A stretch of 64,000 bases of DNA from Basidiobolus meristosporus CBS 931.73 (taxonomy: Eukaryota; Basidiobolomycota; Basidiobolomycetes; Basidiobolales; Basidiobolaceae). The first letter of the stretch is position 1; each line of letters starts with the position of its first letter. Location: assembly GCA_002104905.1 (NCBI GenBank), contig MCFE01000056.1:124001-188000 (forward strand). Reading direction: 5' to 3'. The notes below the pieces were generated by a model. That model saw only the letters and a program-made list of their open reading frames with translations. It was not told the DNA's origin and did no database searches. This document shows positions 56,593 to 64,000 of the stretch, piece by piece. Position numbers and translations under genes: made by a program.

Positions 56593-56603
56593 CTCCCACT
56601 CAA

Positions 56604-58880
56604 CTAAATGCTCATATTGACTAGTCCTAATTTTGAACTAAGATATTCAAGTTTGTCTCTAGCTAATGGTTTGGTAAATAGGTCTGCAATCATTTCATCT
56701 GTAGGACAGTAAGCCAAGTTAGCTAAGCTAATCTCTACTGCTTCACATATGAAATGATGTTCAATATCAGTGTGCTTAGTTCTAGCATGAAAAGTTGGAT
56801 TTCTAGCTAATTGTATACTTGCTTGATTATCTTGAATTAAAGTAATAGACATTTTTGTTGTAAAGATTTGTAATTCCACCTAAATATTCACCTAACTTGG
56901 TCACTTAGATCATTACCTTCAAATCCTAGGGAATACTGACCAAACTCCTTGTCAGGATTTACTTAATATATTTACCCAGAACATGTAAATTCTCAAAGTT
57001 GTACAAACAACCCCAAACTTTGCATACATGCTCTTGAGACCTTCCATAACCTATTCTACATGCTTGTAACTCCAAGTTCATATAACAAGTATAAATACTA
57101 CTTTTACATTCAATAAATCATCAAGTGAAAACCTCATAATCTATTGTCCTCCCAAATCACATCTAATATCTTCAAGACTCTTGCAACAATTTTTGCTAGT
57201 AGAGCCAGATGTGCTCTATCTGGCTTATAGTAGATAGCATAGTCAGCAGTACTCCTTTGGAAACTCAAAGATTCCAAATAAATATTTATCTTGCAATTCC
57301 CAGCTCATGGTGATTGTTTGGGACCATATAGCAACATTCTAAGCTTGAAGACCAAATGGGAGTAATCCTGTTGAGCAAAGCCATCAGGCTGGTCTATATA
57401 CATGTTATCATCAGATTTCCATTCAAAAATGCAGTTTCTACATCCATTTGATGTATAAAAACTAATATTTGGCAGCAATAGCTAAAATACATCTGATGGA
57501 ATCAAACTTGGCTACTGGTGCAGAGGTCTCATTACAGTCACATGCTTTTGTTTGAGAGTATCCTTTGGCCACAAGTCTTGCTTTGTATCTTTCAATCTTA
57601 CCATTAGCCTTGTATTTTGTCCTGAAGACCCATCTGCATGAAATCAAATTTTGATTGATTGGTAATTTGACAAAGTCCCAAGTTTGATGTTCCATCAGTG
57701 CCTGATAATCCTTAGTTGTTGCAGATCTCCAAGACTTTGTCTAAGGGCTATTTAAGACCTCTTTTATAGTCTGGGGTGCATCAATATGGACAGAATAGGC
57801 ATAGGCTGGGTTTGTACCCTCATCAATATAGTAATCTGGGCCATTTCTGTTCCAAGTAGAATCTGATAGTCTGTAATACTGCAATGATCACACCAAGGAT
57901 ATTCCTGGGTGCTGAAACAGGTTGTACCACAGTTGCAGAGTCTTCTGAAGAGAAAAAGTCTTCATTCTCTTGCTCTGATTAAATCCTGACTGTTGGTGGA
58001 CTTGAATTTGGATTTTTGTTATCATTTGATGTCAATTTGTGGGAAAATCATGATTTTCATCAAGGAGCACATCCCTGGCATTGATCAGCTTCTTTGCTTT
58101 GGCAGTGTAGAGTATGTATGCTTTGCTCTCATTACAGTAGCCTAAAAATATGCATTTTGCACTTTGTGGCTCAAACTTTGACTGATTACCAGGCAGTTCC
58201 TTGGCAAATACTTAACACCCAAGCATTCTTAGATGTTCTGCACTTAGTCTGTAGTCATACCTTGCCACAAGTGGAGTAGAAGCATGTAGTATTCTGTTAT
58301 GACTCCTACTTTTAAGGAATACAGCTGTGGCAACTAATCTGACCTAATATTATAGGATAATTTTGATCATGGACCATATATCTTGCCATATCAATTTTTT
58401 TGGCTCTATTTGCAGCTTCTGCTACCCCATTTTGCTGTGGGGAGTATGGTACAGTAGTCTCTTGCTTTATCCCATAGGTTTTGCAGAAGTGGATCAAGAG
58501 CTTTAAGGAATATTTTCCATCATTGTCAGAGCATATTTTCTTGATTTTTTTACCAGTTTCTCTCTCCACCAAAGCTTTAAACTCCTTGGGCTTAGACAGA
58601 GCTACTTTCTTTCTCTCCATGAAGTAGACCTATGTGCATCTTCTATAATCTTCAATAAAAGTGATTAAATAATACATCCTGCACAAAGAAAAATTTTGCA
58701 TTGATCCACACAGATCTGAGTGAATTAGATCTAATTTCTTCTTAGTTTTGACTTGCTCAGAGCTCCTGAAAAATTGTATGGCTTGTTTGCCATATATGCA
58801 GGCTTCATAGTACTCCAGATTAGCTGGGGGATCAGTTTTTACTCTGGAAATTAGCTGATCATTGATCATTTTGTGCAATT
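56604..58880 (-). pseudogene. Ty1/copia pol (integrase-RT-RNase H), broken
   Basis: Minus-strand order: GAG-pre/integrase start (58878-58630, LDLIHSDLCGSMQ), integrase core (58620-58312, ICSDNDGKYS, VPYSPQQNGVAEAANR), RT start (57695-57462, [33 protein letters not shown]), and RNase H end (56879-56604, ITLIQDNQASIQLARNP, HTDIEHHFICEAV). The YVDD region and the first part of RNase H are missing where an LTR sits at 56856-57188. Multiple stops are present. Confidence 0.85.
56856..57188 (+). repeat. Solo copia LTR inserted in copia pol
   Basis: A 333-bp LTR in plus orientation, TGTTGTAAAGATTTG to CTTGCAACA, flanked on both sides by ATTTT (56851-56855 and 57189-57193), a candidate 5-bp target-site duplication. 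It is opposite in orientation to the pol relic that surrounds it. Coding sequence is missing between its two flanks, so deletion accompanied or followed insertion. Confidence 0.75.
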
Positions 58881-59369
58881 ATTCATAATTACTTTGTCAG
58901 ATTGCCTGTGCCAAAACATTGATGTTTCCTCATTTAAGTAACTCATAGTTGATTCCTGAATGGATGGAATATAGTCAACTTGTATAGATTCTGATCTATG
59001 ATACCCAAGGCAATATGGGCACCATTTTGATCATGTTAGGGTTGAGGGGGGAGGAATGTCACCAAGTGGTGGAGTCTTTATTTATTTATGACAAGTATCC
59101 AAAGAAGCCAACTTAATCTGAAGTTATTCCTAGAAAGCTAGGTCTGAGAGTTGAGAAGCTGAGTGGTACTGTATTACCTAGTTAGCTAGGTCTGAGAGAG
59201 GTTTCCTGCAAAGTCAGGCCTGAGAAGTAAGAATCTTAGTATATCTGAGGTAAGTTGTACTGGTTTGTGGTAGCTGCATTGTGGCCAGAATGTCCAGTTG
59301 AGTGAGGGAACTGAGGGGAACTTCTGGGCAATCACCAGTCAAATTCACTAGGCAAATCTGACCAATTAG

Positions 59370-59600
59370 AGCTAGGGGGAAACAGTCACCAACAGGTAAA
59401 ATCTTTATTTCAGCTGGAACAAAGAAGACAGTGCTACTGTCATAGCTTTTATACAAGAGTGTCTAGCTGAGTGGAACTTGTAGGTAAGGTAACAAGGAGA
59501 GATGATAGCTCTCAGTGCTGAAGATACTGTTCAGTGGGAAGGGGGGTAGCAAGAGGGGCAAGAATGATTTGTGAACAACATGGATAAAAGTTAAGGGGGA
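59370..59600 (+). repeat. Direct repeat, copy A
   Basis: It shares with 59670-59890 the ordered blocks CAGTCACCAACAG, AAAATCTTTATTTCA, GTGCTACTGT, ATACAAGAGTGT, TACTGTTCAGTGG/CACTGTTCAGTGG and AATGATTTGTGAACAACAT. It lies downstream (minus-strand sense) of the LINE coding relic. Confidence 0.75.
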
Positions 59601-59669
59601 TGATAATCACCAAAAGGTGAAATCTTAGGGTTAGGGGATCCTATGATAAATAATTTGGGATAGTGGGAG

Positions 59670-59890
59670 ACAGTCACCAACAGACAAAATCTTTATTTCA
59701 TTGAAAGAAAGAAGCCAGTGCTACTGTTGAAGCTTTGATACAAGAGTGTGTAGCTGAGGGGAGTTTGTAGGTAAGTTAATAAGAAGTGGTGATAGTTCTT
59801 CAGTGCTCAAGACACTGTTCAGTGGAAGGGGGGAGCAAGAAGGGTGAGAATGATTTGTGAACAACATTAATGAGGAGAATATGATAACAA
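59670..59890 (+). repeat. Direct repeat, copy B
   Basis: Partner of 59370-59600. It overlaps the end of the LINE reading frame (stop at about 59800), so the repeat unit contains the 3' coding end and 3' UTR of the LINE. Confidence 0.7.
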
Positions 59891-60770
59891 TTAATATTTG
59901 TCATAAAGGGAGTGTGCTGCTTCAGATACTGCTGCCAAAGATCTGTCAAGTACTTCAGATAGGCCAGTTTGGGTTTTTCTGACTGCAGAATATAATGAGC
60001 AAACTTCTTGACTTCAGGATCTCCAAGTATAGTTCTCCAGCAGGAGCCAGGTGTAGCATGGTGTGTTCTCTTACAGGCATTGATTAGTTGGTTGCTGCAG
60101 TGGTGAATTCTGAGATATAATGTGGTTCTAAGGTAGAGAAGTCTAATCATATAGGGCATAAACCCAAAAGCACCAAGAATAGCATGTCTGTAGGGGCATA
60201 CAGGCAGACAAGGCACCAAGGAGGTAATACACCAGACTGCAAGCTTGTCAAGCTTAGTGCAGTTGCTAGCAGTAAGAGAGAGAAGTGGTAAGCCAAATTC
60301 CAGGACAGGAAAGACAAGCTGTTTGAGAAGAAGAAGGCAGTGGGAGCTGAAGTTGTAGGAGCAACAGCCAGTAGCTTGTGGAGAGCCTGTCATGCCAGGA
60401 TAATTCTCTTCTTCAGGTGTGCTCCAGAGCCTAGTCCAGTAGGAAGGAAAGGAAAGCCAAGATATGCAGCAGAAACCTGAGCAGGTAGAGTGCAGTTTTC
60501 TAAGTTGATGGGACTACTAAAAGGTACTGTCTTTGCAATGAAAAGCTGGAGATTATTCTTCTGCAAATGCTAGTGAATGGTCTGGGAGTCTTGTAGCTTG
60601 AACCAAAGCAGGTTTCTGTCAGCTGAATCAAAGGCTTTAGTAATATCAAACAGAACAGAGGGATACTTGCACTGGAGAGAGTGATCTTGGCTAAGTACGA
60701 CTGCATATTCCAAGGAGAGGCTAGGAACAAAGCCAAACTGTGCCGGGTGAAACTTACATCACTCAATAGT
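59800..60770 (-). pseudogene. Non-LTR retrotransposon (LINE) reverse transcriptase fragment
   Basis: The minus strand from about 60745 reads AQFGFVPSLSLEYAVVLSQD then KYPSVLFDITKAFDSADRNL, the LINE RT segment with the D-I-x-K-A-F-D motif. From 60393 to 59800 a 197-aa frame continues with the thumb/connection-like region (LLLLKQLVFPVLEFGLPLLS, RTILGDPEVKKFAHYILQ). The element is 5'-truncated at about 60770, directly against the protoglobin frame, as expected for incomplete reverse transcription. Stops separate the pieces. Confidence 0.75.
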
Positions 60771-60771
60771 C

Positions 60772-61242
60772 ATGTCTGCAGTCAAAAGAACTCACAAAAA
60801 CTCCCTTGGTGGTGACCAGGATACTCGTGGCAATGTCTCCGGTAACCCAGAAAAAGTAGCAGCCTCCAACAACATCAAGATGAACCATGTGGACCGGGCG
60901 CTCCTTCATACATATCCGGTGTATTGCTACAACTATGTGGCTAAGTTTGTGGGTTTCTCCAACAAAGATGTCCAGGCCATCAAATCAGTGTCGGAGAGAC
61001 TGGCCCCTCTTAGTGGTGTCGTAGTGGACACTGTGTATGACAAGCTCAGAGCATTTGACATCACTTGGGAATCCATGGCCAAACAACACAAGGGGTATGC
61101 TGGCAAGGTGGTTGAGAAAGTGCAGGATCTCAAGGTCGACAGCTCCCAGATCAAGTACAGAAAAGATATGCTGACCCGAATGGGAAGACATTGCATATTC
61201 ATTTTTGAACGCAAATTGGCGTTGGAAATTGAAAATAGGTAG
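60772..61242 (+). pseudogene. Protoglobin-like heme protein, 3'-truncated
   Basis: 156 codons. After a polar N-terminus (about 1-38), the globin begins at MNHVDRALLHTYPVYCYNYV and continues AKFVGFSNKDVQAIKSVSER, LAPLSGVVVDTVYDKLRAFD and SSQIKYRKDMLTRMG. This is the pattern of fungal protoglobins up to the QIKFRKxxLTR segment. After that the similarity stops (HCIFIFERKLALEIENR), and the part with the proximal heme His (around Y-V-D-x-V-G-x-x-H-T in relatives) is absent. A LINE ends right upstream, removing the promoter side. A missed intron to a further exon is possible but I see no matching sequence. Confidence 0.65.
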
Positions 61243-62748
61243 ATTTTATGGTTCTCTGGTTTCCACGAATTTAGGGTAGTGTCAAGTAAGGAAGAAAAGA
61301 CCAATACCCGAGGTATGGTAAGAGGTATGGCCAACATATTGAAGAAAAAAACTAGAATGCACGCAACAAGCGAAACAATCTGAATAGGTCATGCTCTTTG
61401 GATTACATTTAAGAGGTGTCGCTGCAAAGTTGACAATGAGGATTTATAAATACGCTAGGGAGTGTCACGCGGGCGTGGCACACTCACACAAGTGCAGGTA
61501 TTCTTACAAGCGCAGATCATCTTGACCTTGACCTTCTGGCACTCACATTACTTTGACAGTAATCACCCGGGAACTGAAATCAATTTACTATGCTAGGGGG
61601 ATGTTGACACCACAAAGATCCGTATTGTTATCAGCACAGTCAATCCAACAGGTTGCTTTTTCTTGTGTACGTTGAATCCATATGCAGAATAATCATGATA
61701 TTAAATACGGAGCACCACCTTGCCACAACACCTCCTCCAACAACCGCTTCTCACACACTAGTACAAATTGGGGTTAAGGCTATTTAGTAGTAGCTACAAC
61801 TAAGGGTGTATGGAGTGCTTGCTGTTCTAGACATATCCAATTCATTGACATTACTAGTAATGAGCAAAGAATTGAATCAATCTTCAAACATACTCTGGTA
61901 CAGTATTCACTTTGCAACATAGTTCTGTCACCCTATATGGGTGTGTACACTAGGTTGGGTCATGACTGTGTTATAAGAGTGCCCAAGTCACTAAGTCTGA
62001 ATAGAGTGTTGACCTCAGTTGTATCGTAACACATGCACAAACATCATTGGAACTGACTTTGTTCTGTTGTGCTCGGGCTGAACTGTTTGCTTCATTCAAG
62101 ATGCTATTGTACGGAGCATCCATAACAAAGCATTAGAAGCTACACAGGAAGATAACGAGTCTACCTTCTTAGCATTTTGTACTGACGATAAACAAGTACT
62201 TGTTAGATTTAGGCCATGTGCCACCACGAGTTGTCTTCCTAGTTCAATTCACTTCTACTCCTTGCCAGCTACTAATAGTGATGGGACTTTTCAGAGCATG
62301 ACGTGGGATGTTGTGCGGTACAAAGTGAGAATGAAACTAGCTCAATACATAATACAGCGCCCGCCAATGCGTGGGCGTTTGTAGGTGGATAACGTACTCA
62401 CTTCATTGATTTTGCCGAAATTGCAAATGAGCTAATGAACATAGATGTCGATGATGTTTTGCTGAGTAGCGCATTTCAAATCTGTTCATTGAGGTATACT
62501 ACAGTATATATACATACATATATATAATAGGCATAGCAGACTTATTCTACATGACACAATTGTTATTGGATTGAAACTGGTTGAAAGTAATAAGAAGTCT
62601 GTACTATGGATTCAACGTTCAGCTTCCATACTAGTATTGACATTCGATCAAATAGAGTTATTGCATAAGATTAGTAAGGTTGGGATTTATTTCCAGTTAT
62701 CTATAGATATCTAAAAAACTGCTTGGATATAAGTTCTGATGGCTGTGC
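61243..62748. other. intergenic, no gene recognised
   Basis: An imperfect hairpin, GTGTCACGC GGG CGTGGCACAC, lies at about 61466-61486. A TATACATACATATATATAA stretch lies at about 62507-62526. AATAAA for the next gene is at about 62686 (minus strand). No reading frame is convincing. Confidence 0.4.
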
Positions 62749-63951
62749 TTAATACTTGTAGAAGCCGCCACTCCCGTGCCCTTCATATTCTCCACCACCT
62801 CCACCGTTGCCGCCATATCCACCGCTGCTGCCACCACTGCCGTTTCCACCATGTCCTCCGCTGCCACCACTGCCGTTTCCACCATGTCCTCCGCTGCCAC
62901 CACCGCCATTTCCACCATATCCTCCTCCGTTGCCGCCACCGTTTCCACCATATCCTCCACCACTGCCGCTGCCACCACCGCCATTTCCACCATATGCTCC
63001 TCCGCTGCCGCCACCGTTTCCACCATATCCTCCACCACTGCCGTTGCCACCACCGTATCCTCCGCTGCCACCACCGCCATTTCCACCATATGCTCCTCCG
63101 CTGCCGCCACCGTTTCCACCATATCCTCCACCACTGCCGTTGCCACCACCGTATCCTCCGCTGCCACCACCGCCATTTCCACCATATGCTCCTCCGCTGC
63201 CGCCACCGTTTCCACCATATCCTCCACCACTGCCGTTGCCACCACCGTATCCTCCGCTGCCACCACCGCCATTTCCACCATACGCTCCTCCGCTGCCGCC
63301 ACCGTTTCCACCATATCCTCCACCACTGCCGTTGCCACCACCGTATCCTCCGCTACCACCACCGCCATTTCCACCATATCCTCCTCCACTGCCGCCACCG
63401 TTTCCACCGTATCCTCCGCTGCCACCACCGCCATTTCCACCATGTCCTCCACTACCACCACCACCATTTCCACCATATCCTCTACCGCCGCCGTTTCCAC
63501 CATATTCTCCGCCGCTGCCGCCACCGTTTCCACCGTATCCTCCGCTACCACCACCACCGTTGCCACCATATCCTCCGCTTCCACCATATCCTCCTCCGCT
63601 GCCGCCACCGTTTCCACCATATCCTCCACCGCCGCCGCCACCGTTTCCACCGTATCCTCCGCTACCACTACCACCGTTGCCACCATATCCTCCGCTATCA
63701 CCACTACCGTTTCTACCATAACCTCCGCTACTGCCACCGCCGTTTCCACCATGTCCTCCGCCGCTGCCGCCACCGCTTCCACCGTATCCTCCGCTACCGC
63801 CACCACCGTTTCCTTCATAGCTATCACCGTGAGCTACACCACCACCTTCACCAGCGTAATCTTTGGTGTTGTATCCGCGCTCGAGAACAGCAGCACTCGC
63901 CATGGACAAGATTGAAGCTGCAAGAAGGAGTTTGACCGAAGAGATTTTCAT
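62749..63951 (-). CDS. Secreted silk/loricrin-like Gly-rich protein
   Basis: 400 aa, single exon. Signal peptide MKISSVKLLLAASILSMASA, then AVLERGYNTKDYAGEGGG, clearly related to the A-T-V-L-E-R-S-Y-D-P-D-Y-K-G block of the 41.7-52.7 kb array. The rest is tandem GYGGNGGGxSGG units (about 12-13 residues), with a higher-order unit of about 40 residues repeated several times at about 200-330. The end is GGGGEYEGHGSGGFYKY. Basic clusters are absent, unlike the array. TATAAAT lies at about 63990-63996, some 40 nt upstream. Confidence 0.8.
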   Translation of the reverse strand: MKISSVKLLLAASILSMASAAVLERGYNTKDYAGEGGGVAHGDSYEGNGGGGSGGYGGSGGGSGGGHGGNGGGSSGGYGRNGSGDSGGYGGNGGSGSGGYGGNGGGGGGGYGGNGGGSGGGYGGSGGYGGNGGGGSGGYGGNGGGSGGEYGGNGGGRGYGGNGGGGSGGHGGNGGGGSGGYGGNGGGSGGGYGGNGGGGSGGYGGGNGSGGGYGGNGGGSGGAYGGNGGGGSGGYGGGNGSGGGYGGNGGGSGGAYGGNGGGGSGGYGGGNGSGGGYGGNGGGSGGAYGGNGGGGSGGYGGGNGSGGGYGGNGGGSGGAYGGNGGGGSGSGGGYGGNGGGNGGGYGGNGGGGSGGHGGNGSGGSGGHGGNGSGGSSGGYGGNGGGGGEYEGHGSGGFYKY

Positions 63952-64000
63952 ATTGAGTGATTGATTTGTTGGATGGAATTAAGCTCCCCATTTATAGCCG
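63952..64000 (-). promoter_or_regulatory. Promoter of the silk-like gene
   Basis: The minus strand reads CTATAAATGGGG at about 63986-63997, a good TATA box about 40 nt from the ATG at 63951. The window ends here. Confidence 0.5.

Noticed and set aside
62739-63935. Long plus-strand frames rich in His/Arg/Cys, Ala/Ser/Thr or Pro (300-398 aa) opposite the silk-like gene
   Set aside because: They are antisense readings of Gly-codon repeats. The minus-strand frame has the signal peptide, TATA box and poly(A) signal.

Overview
The window looks like nuclear DNA of a filamentous, probably early-diverging (zygomycete-grade) fungus. The coding part is split by short GT-AG introns, mostly about 40-90 nt. 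Several genes are of fungal type: an Msc2/Cis4-like zinc transporter, a SprT protease with an HMG-like C-terminus, a Rad53/Cds1-like kinase, a mitochondrial uS15 and a protoglobin fragment. The transposons are copia, gypsy, LINE and Plavaka/CACTA-like. One intact intron-free gene looks Bacteroidota-derived, which would fit a gut or anaerobe-rich habitat. The species cannot be named from the sequence.

Layout. (1) 1-18.6 kb is an AT-rich transposon graveyard. It holds a gypsy element with both LTRs (3002-7936, minus), gypsy and copia relics, two decayed CACTA/Plavaka-type transposases in opposite orientation, and a copia 3' end whose LTR is split by a foldback element. (2) 18.7-37.6 kb is a gene-dense housekeeping block: DUF4396 mitochondrial membrane protein, GCNA/SprT protease, Msc2-like transporter, FHA-kinase-FHA-FHA protein, phosphomannose isomerase, calmodulin, tyrosyl-tRNA synthetase, HD-domain hydrolase, ribosomal protein eL8 and mitochondrial uS15. 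(3) 38.0-41.3 kb carries two related Gly-rich secreted proteins and a CAP/PR-1 secreted protein. (4) 41.7-52.7 kb is a tandem array of 13 paralogous minus-strand genes for small secreted proteins. These have one signal peptide type, Asp/Tyr/Gly repeats and basic Arg/Lys clusters between repeats. Four identical tRNA-Arg(TCG) genes are interleaved on the plus strand. (5) 53.7-55.6 kb is the bacterial-type CoA-disulfide reductase/rhodanese/TusA fusion. (6) 55.6-60.8 kb is a second transposon zone (copia minus, an inserted LTR, LINE) abutting a 3'-truncated protoglobin gene. (7) 62.7-64 kb is a 400-aa silk-like Gly-rich secreted protein sharing the propeptide-like start of the array family.

How it fits together. 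The housekeeping block spans DNA repair and checkpoint (GCNA, Rad53-like), zinc homeostasis, cell-wall mannose supply, calcium signalling and translation, with no sign of an operon or pathway cluster. The right half is an accessory region: signal-peptide proteins amplified by segmental duplication, a horizontally acquired gene and mobile elements. The best candidate for an undescribed system is the secreted repeat-protein array, which has the architecture of Kex2-processed repeat precursors. That is inference from sequence layout only.
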